Shown: in pieces, positions 32,603 through 42,570 of the stretch | Position numbering within the stretch: position 1 is the stretch's first letter | How the letters are laid out: every line of letters begins with the position of its first letter | DNA from: Nocardioides sp. | GTDB lineage: Bacteria > Actinomycetota > Actinomycetes > Propionibacteriales > Nocardioidaceae | NCBI RefSeq assembly: GCF_030019515.1 | Contig: NZ_JASEEQ010000011.1 | Span: 99,513 to 163,512, forward strand | Direction of reading: 5' to 3' | Length of the DNA: 64,000 nt | Program-made: the position numbers and the translations under genes | The notes under the pieces: model-generated | What the model was told of the DNA's origin: nothing | Databases searched by the model: none | Seen by the model: only the letters and a program-made list of their open reading frames with translations

Positions 32603-33508
32603 TCAGAGGATCGGCGAGAAGGGCTCGGTGCCGTTGACCAGCTGCAGCCCCGAGATGCCGGAGTGCTGCTGGGCGAAGGCCAGCTCCTTGGCCAGGTCGC
32701 CGATGTTGTTCGACGCCGGCAGCGGCGCCAGGCCGAGCGTGGACAGCACGCCGATGGCCGAGCCGTCGGCGCTGAGGAAGCCCGAGCCCGAGTCACCGGG
32801 GATGCCCGGGGTCACCGTGTACAGCGGGTGGCTCCAGCCGCCGTCGGCCGGGTCGTCGCCGAGGCTGATGCCGGTGTGCGGGGAGAGCGGCTCGATGCCG
32901 GCGCGCAGGCTGGAGTTGCCGTAGGTGTAGAGCTGGTCGCCGGCGGCGGTGCCGTCGGTGTCGATGCCGACCGGGCCGCCCCAGAACGGGACCGAGGGGT
33001 TGACCTTGGCGACGTCCGCCGCGGCCACCTTCACCAGCGCGAAGTCGTTGTAGGCGCAGGTGTTGTCGTCGGTGGTGCCGATCTTGTCCATGGTGTCCCA
33101 GGACGAGTACGCCAAGGTGCCGGTGCCCACCTGCGTGCCGTCGCTGACCAGGCTGCCACCCTCGTTGAACGTCACCTTGGTGCCGAGCGGCAGCGAGTTC
33201 GAGAGGCAGCCGTCGGTGTCGGTGGCCGAGCCGGTGCCGGCGCAGTGGGCCGCGTAGCCGACGTACACGTTGCCGGCGCCGTCGGTGAACACGAAGTTGC
33301 CGGTGCACTGGGCACCCTCGGTGTACATCATCGTGCCGGGGTGGATCTGCGCGGTGTCCGCGGGCGCCCACGCGACCGTGGCGCGGTGCTTGCGGGGCTT
33401 CGCGTCCGCGGGCGAGGACGAGATGAGCGCGACGGCCAGCACCGCACTGCACAGCAGCGCGAGGACGGTGACGGCGCGACGTGCCGACCACGAGGTGGCG
33501 TTGATCAT
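32603..33508 (-). CDS. secreted trypsin-like serine protease
   Basis: A 301-aa protein with an N-terminal signal peptide (RRAVTVLALLCSAVLAVALISSSPADA, cleavage near residue 36). The chymotrypsin-fold triad is visible: histidine in YAAHCAG near residue 87, aspartate in NDFALVKV near residue 153, and serine in GIPGDSGSGFL near residue 240. Four or more cysteines suggest disulfides. Likely an exported peptidase of the S1 family; the natural substrate is unknown. It is a single gene with its own terminator. Confidence 0.88.
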   Translation of the reverse strand: MINATSWSARRAVTVLALLCSAVLAVALISSSPADAKPRKHRATVAWAPADTAQIHPGTMMYTEGAQCTGNFVFTDGAGNVYVGYAAHCAGTGSATDTDGCLSNSLPLGTKVTFNEGGSLVSDGTQVGTGTLAYSSWDTMDKIGTTDDNTCAYNDFALVKVAAADVAKVNPSVPFWGGPVGIDTDGTAAGDQLYTYGNSSLRAGIEPLSPHTGISLGDDPADGGWSHPLYTVTPGIPGDSGSGFLSADGSAIGVLSTLGLAPLPASNNIGDLAKELAFAQQHSGISGLQLVNGTEPFSPIL

Positions 33509-33610
33509 GGGGACTGGTCCCTCCCGGTAGGGCAGGCCGGCGCGTGCCGGTCACGAATCCTGACGGCAGCCCAACGACACCGCACCCGCGCGGGTTACGC
33601 ACCGGTAGGT

Positions 33611-33849
33611 CGACTCGGCGCATCTTGCCCGCTCACCACGGCCGAGTCGGCGCATCTTGCCCGCTCACCACGGCCGAGTCGGCGCATCTTGCCCGCTCAC
33701 TGCGGCCGAGTCGGCGCAACCTGCCCGCCTGAACGCGCCGAGTCGGCGCGTCTTGCCCACCTGAGCGGGCACGACGCGCCGACTCGGCGGTGGTGAGCGG
33801 GCAAGATGCGCCGACTCGGCCGCAGTGAGCGGGCAAGATGCGCCGACTC
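33611..33849. repeat. 32-bp-period array, five forward then three inverted copies
   Basis: Forward units (consensus GAGTCGGCGCATCTTGCCCG plus about 12 variable bases) begin at 33612 (variant), 33644, 33676, 33708 and 33740, exactly 32 bp apart. Inverted units end in GACTC at 33781, 33813 and 33845, again 32 bp apart. The whole could fold into a long imperfect hairpin. The rest of the 358-bp gap between the protease and moeZ genes holds nothing else visible. A related array is at 62910-63104. Confidence 0.9.
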
Positions 33850-33866
33850 GGCGCAGGAGATCGGGT

Positions 33867-35078
<1,212 letters not shown>

Positions 35079-35256
35079 GGCGTACTCCTGACTTGGTCGG
35101 TTCGCCCGGGCGGGTCCTCGACACAACGCCGCCCGGCCCTCCCATGTTCCCCGCGGGATCACGCCGACGGCGGCCGTGTCCCGTCATCCGGACGCCGACG
35201 CGGCCCGCTCGACCGCCATCCCCGGCACCGTGATGCGTTGCCGATACAGTTCGCAG

Positions 35257-35895
35257 GTGACCGCTGAGCAGTACGACACACCGGCCGCGCGACCGCGCGG
35301 CGCCCGGATGCCGCGGCGCGAGCGCCGCGCGCAGCTGATGGAGTCCGCGCTCGAGGTGTTCGTCGCCCAGGGCTACCACTCCGCCGCCATGGACGACATC
35401 GCCGAACGCGCCGGTGTCTCCAAGCCGGTGCTGTACCAGCACTTCCCCGGCAAGCTCGACCTCTACCTCGCCCTGCTCGACGAGTCCTGCGACACGATCA
35501 TCGACAACTGTCGCGCGGCCCTGGAGTCGACGCAGGACAACAAGCAGCGGGTCGCCGCGACCATGGAGGTCTTCTTCGAGTACGTCGCCGGCGAGACCGG
35601 CGCCTTCCGCCTCGTCTTCGAGTCCGACCTGACCAACGAGCCCGCGGTCCGCGGCCACGTCGACCGGGTCACGACCGAGTGCGCGTCGATGATCGCGCTC
35701 GTCATCTCCGACGACACCGGGCTGCCCGCCGACGCCTCCCGGCTGCTCGCAGTGTCCCTGGTGGGAATGGCCCAGGTCAGCGCCCGGTTCTGGCTCACGG
35801 ACCCCGGCCGCATCAGCCAGGCCGACGCCGCGGCCCTGGTCGCGGGTCTCGCCTGGCGCGGGATCCGCGGCTACCCCAAGTCCGACGAGCACTGA
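35257..35895 (+). CDS. TetR/AcrR family transcriptional regulator
   Basis: A 212-aa one-component repressor. The N-terminal DNA-binding domain has RRAQLMESALEVFVAQGYH and the helix-turn-helix MDDIAERAGVSKPVLYQHFPGKLDLY (about residues 47-73). The ligand domain is helical with FRLVFESDLTNEPAVRGHV, a block conserved in the actinobacterial TetR that precedes DUF3107. The GTG at 35257 is chosen since upstream frame is weak. It is divergent from moeZ, and only 38 bp precede the DUF3107 gene. Confidence 0.87.
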   Translation: MTAEQYDTPAARPRGARMPRRERRAQLMESALEVFVAQGYHSAAMDDIAERAGVSKPVLYQHFPGKLDLYLALLDESCDTIIDNCRAALESTQDNKQRVAATMEVFFEYVAGETGAFRLVFESDLTNEPAVRGHVDRVTTECASMIALVISDDTGLPADASRLLAVSLVGMAQVSARFWLTDPGRISQADAAALVAGLAWRGIRGYPKSDEH

Positions 35896-35933
35896 TCCAT
35901 CCCCGCACCATCCCGGAGCAGAAGGAGGACCTC

Positions 35934-36155
35934 GTGGAGGTCAAGATCGGCGTACAGAACGCCGCCCGTGAGCTGACCGTCGAAACCGACGAGTCGGCCG
36001 ACCACGTCGAGAAGCTGATCAGCGAGGCGGTCGCCGGCGATGGCGTGCTCACCCTGACCGACACCAAGGGCCGCAAGGTCGTCGTACCGGCCGCCAAGCT
36101 CGCCTACGTCGAGATCGGCCACGGCACCCTCGGCCAGGTCGGCTTCCGCAGCTAG
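35934..36155 (+). CDS. DUF3107 family protein
   Basis: A 73-aa protein beginning VEVKIGVQNAARELTVE and ending AKLAYVEIGHGTLGQVGFRS, both DUF3107 hallmarks. Small ATP-binding-like or regulatory roles have been guessed for the family but the function is unknown. The GTG start follows GAAGGAGG. Its pairing with an upstream TetR gene is widely conserved in actinobacteria. Confidence 0.9.
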   Translation: MEVKIGVQNAARELTVETDESADHVEKLISEAVAGDGVLTLTDTKGRKVVVPAAKLAYVEIGHGTLGQVGFRS

Positions 36156-36293
36156 CCGAGTGCGTCGGCGGATCCGCTGCGGGGGTCGAGCGCGTCGCCC
36201 GGCCGAAAGGCCGCGGGCCGGCGGGTCGAGACCTGAGCCGCTCAGCGGAACGGCCGCTTGCGTCCCGAGCCCGGTCGTGCAGAGGATCGAGAC

Positions 36294-36569
36294 ATGGTGT
36301 CCGCGCTGCTGTGGGCCCTGATCGGCGGCACGATCATCGGGCTGCTCGGCAAGGCGGTCGCTCCGGGCGACCGCGACAACGTGCCGCTGTGGCTGACGGT
36401 GATCTGCGGCATCGGCGGGGTGCTGATCGGCGACTTCCTCTACGGGCTGGCCTTCGCCGGCGACAGCAGCGGCGTCGACTGGTGGCGCCACATCTGGCAG
36501 GTCGTCGTCGCCGCGGTCCTGGTCTCGGTCGCGGCCCGCAGCACCGGGCGGGCCGCGGCACCCAGGTAG
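36294..36569 (+). CDS. GlsB/YeaQ/YmgE family membrane protein
   Basis: A 91-aa protein of the transglycosylase-associated (GlsB/YmgE) family with three transmembrane segments: LLWALIGGTIIGLLG, VPLWLTVICGIGGVLIGDFLYG and IWQVVVAAVLVSVAAR. Glycine zippers and the GxxIGxLGK start are typical. Members are linked to general stress response but have no proven enzyme activity. The ATG at 36294 begins the first helix; it appears monocistronic. Confidence 0.8.
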   Translation: MVSALLWALIGGTIIGLLGKAVAPGDRDNVPLWLTVICGIGGVLIGDFLYGLAFAGDSSGVDWWRHIWQVVVAAVLVSVAARSTGRAAAPR

Positions 36570-36602
36570 TCGGTCGGGCGGGGTCTCCTCAGCCAAAGCC
36601 TG

Positions 36603-36662
36603 CACTTATCGGCCGAAGTTTCGGCCCAGGAGTACTGGTTTCCCCGGGTACCCGGGGAAACC
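36603..36662. repeat. dispersed CCCCGGGTACCCGGGG palindrome block
   Basis: The word CACTTATCGGCCGAAGTTTC (36603-36622) is the exact reverse complement of the 20-mer at 14917-14936. It is followed by the 26-bp palindrome at 36637-36662, identical to 14877-14902. The block sits between the GlsB gene and the convergent ferritin-like gene and may act as a terminator. Confidence 0.8.
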
Positions 36663-36676
36663 GACGGCGGTGGCCG

Positions 36677-37405
36677 CTAGCTGGCGAGCCCGAGCTCGGC
36701 CATCCGCTCCGCGTGCCGCTCGGTGATCCGGGTGAACATCCGGCCGATCGCGGCGAGGTCCAGGCCCGGGCGGTCCACGCCACCGGCGAGCAGCGCCGAG
36801 AGCGCGTCCCGGTCGGCGGCGACCCGCTGCGCCTGGGTCAGCGCCTCCCCCATCAGCCGGCGCCCCCAGAGGGCGAGCCGGCCCCCGAGACGGTGGTCGG
36901 CCTCGATCGCGGCCCGGACCCGCTCGACGGCGAAGGCCGAGTGACCACTGTCCTCCAGCGAGGCCACGATCAGGTCCCGGGTCTCGGTGTCGAGGTACGC
37001 CGCGATCTCGCGGTAGAAGTCGTTGGCGAGGCCGTCGCCGACGTACGCCTTGATCAGCCCCTCGTACCAGTCGCTCGGGGCGGTGTGCTCGTGGAACCGG
37101 TCGATCGCCTCGACGAACGGGGCCATCGCCTCGAACGGGTCGGCGCCGAGCTGGGCGAGCCGCTCGTTGAGCCAGGCGACGTGGCCGAACTCCGCGGTCG
37201 CCATGGTGGCGATGGCCACCTTGTCCGCCAGCGTCGGCGCGAGCTTCGCGTCCTCGGCGAGCCGCTCGAAGGCCGAGATCTCGCCGTACGCGATCGCCCC
37301 GAGCAGGTCGACCACCGCCTCGCGGTACTCCGGGTCCTGGAAGGCGACACCGTCGGTGCCGCCAGCAGCAGTGACAGGGGCGTCGTCCGGCGGGGATGAA
37401 GGCAC
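36677..37405 (-). CDS. ferritin-like fold protein (MiaE-like)
   Basis: A 242-aa all-helical protein. Di-iron-type ligands are suggested by AYGEISAFERLAEDA, MATAEFGHVAWLNERL and LEDSGHSAFAVERVRAAIEADHRLGGRL, fitting the ferritin-like tRNA-hydroxylase-related family. The gene next to a divergent DEAD-box helicase is a conserved actinobacterial pair. The role is unproven and may be an oxygenase or an iron-dependent protein. It starts with GTG at 37405. Confidence 0.8.
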   Translation of the reverse strand: MPSSPPDDAPVTAAGGTDGVAFQDPEYREAVVDLLGAIAYGEISAFERLAEDAKLAPTLADKVAIATMATAEFGHVAWLNERLAQLGADPFEAMAPFVEAIDRFHEHTAPSDWYEGLIKAYVGDGLANDFYREIAAYLDTETRDLIVASLEDSGHSAFAVERVRAAIEADHRLGGRLALWGRRLMGEALTQAQRVAADRDALSALLAGGVDRPGLDLAAIGRMFTRITERHAERMAELGLAS

Positions 37406-37547
37406 GTGCGCACCCTACCGATAGACTGCCAGTGATCGAGGTCGCCCAAGCGGCCCACGTATGTGCGCGGCAGACCGCATTCCCGAGTCCGCCGCATCCG
37501 ACATCTCATTCGGTTGATCCCGGCTGACTCACGAAAGCGACAAGACC

Positions 37548-39011
37548 CTGACCACGTTCCGAGAGCTCGGGGTGCTCCCCGAGATTTGCGACGCGCTCGA
37601 GCGCGCCAACATCGTCACCCCGTTCGCCATCCAGGAGATGACCCTCTCGGTCGCCCTCCTCGGCACGGACCTCATCGGGCAGGCCCGCACCGGCACGGGC
37701 AAGACCCTCGCCTTCGGCATCCCGGTGCTGCAGCGCAGCGTCGCACCCAGCGACCCCGCCTACGCCGACCTGCCGCAGGGCAAGCCCCAGGCGCTCGTCG
37801 TCGCCCCGACCCGTGAGCTGGCGCTCCAGGTCTCCAACGACCTCCACCTCGCCAGCAAGGACCTCGGCCTCCGAGTCCTCACCGTGTACGGCGGCGTCGG
37901 CTACGACACCCAGCTCGACACGCTCGCGAGCGGCGTCGACATCGTCGTCGGCACGCCGGGCCGGCTCATCGACCTGTGCAACCGCCGGGCCCTGGACATC
38001 TCCCACGTGCACGCGCTGGTGCTCGACGAGGCCGACGAGATGCTCGACCTCGGCTTCCTGCCCGACGTCGAGCGGATCCTGGCGATGACGCCGGAGACCC
38101 GCCAGACCATGCTGTTCTCGGCCACGATGCCGGCCGCGATCGTGTCGCTGGCCCGCATCCACATGCGGCACCCGATGAACATCCGCGCGGAGTCGTCCTA
38201 CGAGAACGCCACCGTCCCGGCCACGGCCCAGTTCATCTACCAGGTCCACGACCTCGACAAGCCCGAGATCATCGGGCGTGTGCTCCAGGCCGAGGACGCC
38301 GGCAAGATCATCGTGTTCACCCGCACCAAGCGGCAGGCGCAGCGGGTCGCCGACGACCTGGCCGAGCGGGGCTTCAGCGCCAGTCCGCTGCACGGCGACA
38401 TGGCGCAGGTCGCTCGCGAGAAGGCGCTGACCAAGTTCCGTGAGGACAAGCTGCGGGTGCTGGTCGCGACCGACGTCGCGGCGCGCGGCATCGACGTCGC
38501 GGGCGTCTCGCACGTCATCAACTACAGCTGCCCCGAGGACGACAAGACCTACGTGCACCGGATCGGCCGTACCGGCCGGGCCGGCGCCTCGGGCATCGCG
38601 ATCACGTTCGTCGACTGGGCCGACCTGGCGCGCTGGAAGATGATCAACAAGGCGCTCGACCTGCCGTTCGAACAGCCGCAGGAGACGTACTCCACCTCCG
38701 AGCACCTCTACCACGACCAGGGCATCGCCCCCGGCACCAAGGGCCGGATCGTCGACCCGGCGCCCGTGGAGCGCAAGCCGCGGGAGGACCGTGGCGGCGA
38801 GCGCCGGGAGCGTTCCGGCGACCGCAACCGCAACCGCAACCGGACCCGGACCCGCTCGGGCGAGACCGTCGCCGCTGGTGCGCCGGCCGGCACGTCGGCG
38901 GCACCCGAGGCCGAGGGCGGGGAGGCCCGGTCGAACGGCTCCCGCAACCGGTCCCGCTCGCGCAACCGCCGCCGCTCGAGCGGCAGCAAGCCCGCGGCCG
39001 CCGCGGAGTAG
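37548..39011 (+). CDS. DEAD/DEAH box RNA helicase
   Basis: An ATP-dependent RNA helicase of about 487 aa. Q motif PFAIQEMTL, motif I ARTGTGKT, Ia PTRELALQ, Ib TPGRLID, II DEAD, III SAT, IV IVFTRTK, V ARGID and VI HRIGRTGRAG are all present. The C-terminal tail is Arg/Asn-rich (DRNRNRNRTRTRSG, SRNRSRSRNRRRSSG), typical for RNA binding. In frame, MTTFRELGVLP-like sequence requires a CTG start at 37548; the first standard start is GTG at 37572, which would remove the conserved phenylalanine upstream of the Q motif. The start is therefore uncertain. Confidence 0.92.
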   Translation: MTTFRELGVLPEICDALERANIVTPFAIQEMTLSVALLGTDLIGQARTGTGKTLAFGIPVLQRSVAPSDPAYADLPQGKPQALVVAPTRELALQVSNDLHLASKDLGLRVLTVYGGVGYDTQLDTLASGVDIVVGTPGRLIDLCNRRALDISHVHALVLDEADEMLDLGFLPDVERILAMTPETRQTMLFSATMPAAIVSLARIHMRHPMNIRAESSYENATVPATAQFIYQVHDLDKPEIIGRVLQAEDAGKIIVFTRTKRQAQRVADDLAERGFSASPLHGDMAQVAREKALTKFREDKLRVLVATDVAARGIDVAGVSHVINYSCPEDDKTYVHRIGRTGRAGASGIAITFVDWADLARWKMINKALDLPFEQPQETYSTSEHLYHDQGIAPGTKGRIVDPAPVERKPREDRGGERRERSGDRNRNRNRTRTRSGETVAAGAPAGTSAAPEAEGGEARSNGSRNRSRSRNRRRSSGSKPAAAAE

Positions 39012-39026
39012 CACGCCGCCTCCCGG

Positions 39027-39066
39027 GTGTGCCTGAGCCCGCGCCATGGCGCGGGCTCAGGCACAC
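39027..39066. terminator. 40-bp perfect palindrome between convergent helicase and L,D-transpeptidase genes
   Basis: Arms GTGTGCCTGAGCCCGCGCCA (39027-39046) and its exact reverse complement (39047-39066) meet at CCATGG. The element lies 15 bp after the helicase stop and 32 bp from the convergent L,D-transpeptidase stop, so it is a bidirectional terminator. Its GCGCCATGGCGC core is shared with the hairpin at 4542-4557. Confidence 0.88.
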
Positions 39067-39097
39067 GACCCGGCCTCGGGACTGAGGGCAGCGGCGC

Positions 39098-39811
39098 TCA
39101 GGCGGTGACGACGACGGTGGTGCCGATCGGCGCGAAGTCCCAGAGCGCGACGGCGTCGGAGTGCTTCTGGCGGATGCAGCCGTGCGACTGCGGGGTGCCG
39201 AGCTGGGCCAGGGTCTGCACCGGCTCGCCCTCGTCGATCGGTATGTCGTGGAAGCCGATGGCCGCGCCCGTGTCGCCCTGCGTGAAGCGCACGAAGTTGC
39301 GCATCGTGCCGGAGTCGTCGATCCCCCAGGCCTGCTCGGAGCGCGAGTAGACCGTGTAGGTGCCCGGGTCGAGGTTGTCGGTGACGCTGCCGGAGACCAG
39401 GTAGGTGCGCTCGACGTGCTTGGCCCGGCTCACCAGCCACACCCGCTGACCGCTCTGGCTGAACACGATCCGCTTGCCGTGGCCGCTGCCCGGGGGCAGC
39501 GCGGTCTCCTCGGCCCCGTCCTCGGCCCCGTCCTCGGCTCCGTCCTCGGCGGCGAGGGTCGTCCCGTCCGTAGTCCCGGCGGCGCCGCCGCCGGTCGAGG
39601 CGCCCGCGTCCGGGTCGGCCGAGGGCGTCGACGCCGGCGCCGGGTCGGCCGCCTGCTCGATCGCCGCGGCCGAGCCCTGGGGGTCGCCGACCGCGGAGGG
39701 CAGCACGCCGGTGCCGCCCAGCACCGCGATCACGGTCACGGAGAGCGAGGACCCCAGCGCCGCGAGCCGGCCGTAGCGCGGGCGTACCGGGGCGCCGCGG
39801 TGGCGGCTCAC
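39098..39811 (-). CDS. L,D-transpeptidase (YkuD domain) with N-terminal membrane anchor
   Basis: A 237-aa exported enzyme that can form 3-3 peptidoglycan cross-links or attach proteins. An N-terminal hydrophobic segment (ALGSSLSVTVIAVLGGTGVLP) is a signal-anchor. A Ala/Asp/Gly-rich linker includes three tandem DGAE units encoded by 12-bp repeats. The YkuD domain ends with IGFHDIP and the catalytic SHGCIRQKHSDA motif. GTG at 39811 overlaps the ParA stop (GTGA), an unusual coupling of a cytoplasmic ATPase with a cell-wall enzyme. Confidence 0.88.
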   Translation of the reverse strand: MSRHRGAPVRPRYGRLAALGSSLSVTVIAVLGGTGVLPSAVGDPQGSAAAIEQAADPAPASTPSADPDAGASTGGGAAGTTDGTTLAAEDGAEDGAEDGAEETALPPGSGHGKRIVFSQSGQRVWLVSRAKHVERTYLVSGSVTDNLDPGTYTVYSRSEQAWGIDDSGTMRNFVRFTQGDTGAAIGFHDIPIDEGEPVQTLAQLGTPQSHGCIRQKHSDAVALWDFAPIGTTVVVTA

Positions 39812-40632
39812 GGCCGCGCCTTCCCGGCCCGGCCCTTCGCGGAGCCCGCCTTGACCTTGGGCCGCTGGGACCGCGCGACCAGGCTCTTGGCCACCTCCCG
39901 GTAGGCCTGGGCGCCCTTGCTGCTGCGGCTGGTCGCGAGGATCGAGCGCCCGGCCGCCGGCGCCTCCGCGAACTTGATCGTCTTCGGGATGGGCGGCTCG
40001 ACGACCTCGAGGTCGTAGGTCTCGGAGATCGTCTCGAGCACCATGCGCGAGTGGTTGGTGCGGCCGTCGTACAGGGTCGGCAGCACGCCCCAGACCTCGA
40101 GACCCCGGTTGGTGAACCGGCGTACGTCGTGGACCGTGTCGAGCAGCTGCCCCACGCCTCGGTGCGACAGCGTCTCGCACTGCAACGGCACCAGCACGCC
40201 GTCCGCGGCGGTCAGCGCCGCGACGGTCAGGACGCCGAGGGACGGCGGGCAGTCGAGCAGGATCCAGTCGTAGTCGATCTCGCCCTCGGCCAGCGCCTCG
40301 ATCATCGACCGGAGCACCTGCTCGCGGCCGGTGCGGGTCAGCAGCTCGGCCTCGGCGCGGGCCAGCTCGATGGTGGCGGGCACCAGGTCGACGCCGTCCT
40401 CGGTCTCGATGATCACCTCGGCCGGGTCCAGGCCCTTGGTGAGCACGTGGTGGACCGAGAGCTCGAGGTCCTCGGGGTCGATGCCCAGGGAGAACGTCAG
40501 GCAGGCCTGCGGGTCGAGGTCGACGAGCAGGACCGAGTGACCCAGCTCCGCGAGGGCAGCCCCCACCGAGGCGACCGTCGTCGTCTTGGCGACGCCGCCC
40601 TTCTGGTTGGCGATCGCGAGTGTCGTGCTCAT
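39808..40632 (-). CDS. ParA family ATPase
   Basis: A 274-aa deviant Walker ATPase. KGGVAKTT (residues 11-18) is the ParA/Soj P-loop, VDLDPQACLT the A' motif, and ILLDCPPSLGVLT the Walker B. The C-terminal tail is Lys/Arg-rich (RSQRPKVKAGSAKGRAGKARP), suiting nonspecific DNA or membrane binding. No parB or parS is seen near by, so this is an orphan ParA that may position other cargo. Coupled to the L,D-transpeptidase gene. Confidence 0.9.
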   Translation of the reverse strand: MSTTLAIANQKGGVAKTTTVASVGAALAELGHSVLLVDLDPQACLTFSLGIDPEDLELSVHHVLTKGLDPAEVIIETEDGVDLVPATIELARAEAELLTRTGREQVLRSMIEALAEGEIDYDWILLDCPPSLGVLTVAALTAADGVLVPLQCETLSHRGVGQLLDTVHDVRRFTNRGLEVWGVLPTLYDGRTNHSRMVLETISETYDLEVVEPPIPKTIKFAEAPAAGRSILATSRSSKGAQAYREVAKSLVARSQRPKVKAGSAKGRAGKARP

Positions 40633-40693
40633 CGCTGCCCATCATGCCGGACGGGGGTGCCGAGATGGTGCAGCCACCTGTTTGACTTGCGTC

Positions 40694-41455
40694 ATGTCGA
40701 CAACCGCACTGGTCACCGGCCCCACCGCGGGCATCGGCCGCGCCTTCGCCCACCGGCTCGCCGAGCAGGGCCACGACCTGGTGCTGGTCGCCCGCGACCG
40801 GGCCCGGCTGGAGGCCGAGGCCGAGGAGCTCCGCGCGGCGTACGGCGTGCTCGTCGAGGTGCTGCCGGCCGACCTGACCGACCGGGCGCAGCTCGACGTG
40901 GTCGCCGCCCGGCTCGCGGACCCGGACCGGCCCGTGGACCTGCTGGTCAACAACGCCGGCTTCGGCCTGAAGAAGCGCTTCCTCGACAACTCGGTCGAGG
41001 AGGAGCAGGCGATGCTCGACGTCCTGGTCACCGCGGTGATGCGCCTGAGCCACGCCGCCCTCGCCCCCATGTCGGCGCGCGGCAGCGGCGGCATCATCAA
41101 CGTCTCCAGCGTCGCGTCGTTCCTGCCCCGCGGGTCCTACTCGGCCGCCAAGGCGTGGGTGAACAGCTTCTCGGAGTGGGCGCACTACGAGTACGGGCCG
41201 CAGGGGGTGACCGTGACGTGCCTGTGCCCCGGCTTCACGCGCACCGAGTTCCACGAGCGGATGGGCGTGCGCCGCGACTCGGCCCCGGACTTCATGTGGC
41301 TCGACGCCGAGACGCTGGTGGCGCGGGCGCTGAAGGACCACGCCCGCGGCAAGGCCTTCTCGATCCCGGGCGCGCAGTACCAGGCCATCGCCACCGCGGC
41401 CCGGCTGGTGCCGACCGGCCTGCTGCAGCGGTTCCAGTCGATGGGTCGGCGCTGA
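40694..41455 (+). CDS. SDR-family short-chain dehydrogenase
   Basis: A 253-aa SDR with GPTAGIGRAFA as the cofactor loop, NNAGFG near residue 88, the catalytic serine segment INVSSVASF and YSAAKAW (YxxxK) near residue 152. The DltE-like C-terminal extension after PGFTRTEF resembles actinobacterial acylglycerol- or ketoacyl-type reductases. The substrate is not readable. It is divergent from parA with a 61-bp gap. Confidence 0.87.
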   Translation: MSTTALVTGPTAGIGRAFAHRLAEQGHDLVLVARDRARLEAEAEELRAAYGVLVEVLPADLTDRAQLDVVAARLADPDRPVDLLVNNAGFGLKKRFLDNSVEEEQAMLDVLVTAVMRLSHAALAPMSARGSGGIINVSSVASFLPRGSYSAAKAWVNSFSEWAHYEYGPQGVTVTCLCPGFTRTEFHERMGVRRDSAPDFMWLDAETLVARALKDHARGKAFSIPGAQYQAIATAARLVPTGLLQRFQSMGRR

Positions 41456-41458
41456 CCC

Positions 41459-42361
41459 TCAGCCTCCGGCTCGGCCCGGTACGGCGGGGGTGACCCGCCC
41501 CGAGCGCTGCGCGGCGGTCCGGGCGAGCTCGAGCAGCCGGGCGTACTCCTCCGGGTCGGTCGTGTTGCAGCCCAGCTCGTGGTCGTTCTTCCCGTCGCCG
41601 TGGTAGTCGCTCGACCCCGTGGCGACCAGGCCCAGGTTGCGGGCGACCGCGCGCAGCCGGTCCCGCGCCGCGGCGTCGTGGTCCTGGTGGTCGACCTCGA
41701 TGCCCGCCAGGCCGAGCTCCTGCAGCCCGCTCAGCGCCTCCTCGTCGGCGCGGCCCGGCCCGCCGAGAGCGAGCCCACCGCGGCCCCAGGGGTGGGCGAC
41801 CACGCAGACCCCGCCGGCCTCGGCGATCAGCCGGATCGCGTCCACCAGGGGCACGGCGTACCGGTCGATGTGCGCGGGCTTTCCCCACCCGAGGTAGGTC
41901 GCGAACGCCTCGTCCCGGTCGACCACGGCGCCGAGCGTGACCAGCGCGTCGGCCACGTGCGGCCGCCCGGTCGCGGCGGTGCCGTAGGAGGCCCGGCGGA
42001 CGTCCTCGGCGGTGATGTCGATGCCGAGCCCACGGAGCCGCTCGATCATCGCCGGCACCCGGGCCTCGCGGCCCTCCAGCACCCGGTCCAGGGCCTCGAC
42101 GAGGGGCGGGTACGTCGGGTCCGGCAGGTAGCCCAGGAGGTGCACGCTGCGGCCGCGGTGGCGGGTACTGATCTCCATGCCGAGGACGACCTGCACGCCC
42201 GCCGCCTCCGCCGCGCGCGTCGCCTCCGCCCAGCCCGCGGCGGTGTCGTGGTCGGTGATCGCCACGACGTCGAGGCCGGCCGCCGCCGCGGCGCGCACCA
42301 GCTCGGTCGGGGTGTCCGTCCCGTCGCTGGCCCGCGAGTGCGTGTGGAGGTCGATGCGCAT
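41459..42361 (-). CDS. PHP domain phosphoesterase (RNase AM/YciV-like)
   Basis: A 300-aa PHP enzyme. Metal-binding residues appear as DLHTHS (H6, H8), ITDHDT near residue 38, VVLGMEIS near residue 60, CVVAHPWG near residue 190 and TGSSDYHG near residue 250. Homologues such as E. coli YciV hydrolyse 3',5'-nucleoside bisphosphates and trim 5' RNA ends. The stop lies 3 bp from the convergent SDR stop, with no hairpin between them. Confidence 0.88.
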   Translation of the reverse strand: MRIDLHTHSRASDGTDTPTELVRAAAAAGLDVVAITDHDTAAGWAEATRAAEAAGVQVVLGMEISTRHRGRSVHLLGYLPDPTYPPLVEALDRVLEGREARVPAMIERLRGLGIDITAEDVRRASYGTAATGRPHVADALVTLGAVVDRDEAFATYLGWGKPAHIDRYAVPLVDAIRLIAEAGGVCVVAHPWGRGGLALGGPGRADEEALSGLQELGLAGIEVDHQDHDAAARDRLRAVARNLGLVATGSSDYHGDGKNDHELGCNTTDPEEYARLLELARTAAQRSGRVTPAVPGRAGG

Positions 42362-42570
42362 CGGTCGTCAGGAACGCGGTGCCATGACCGGCCCGCTTCC
42401 CCATCCCCCTCTCGAACCGTGGGTGCGGCCTTCCGGCACCCGGCCTGCCGATGGTCGTCGCGACATGGCGCCCACACCCGCCGACCGAGCACAGCGCGCA
42501 GGACCCACCACCCGTGCAGCCTAGGGCGTGGATCGGTTCTCGGCCGCCGCGAGAGTGCGTGGTGGGCGGC

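Noticed and set aside
33611..33849. CRISPR array
   Set aside because: The 32-bp units are nearly contiguous with only about 11 variable bases, copies reverse direction, and there are no cas genes. The same holds for 62910-63104.
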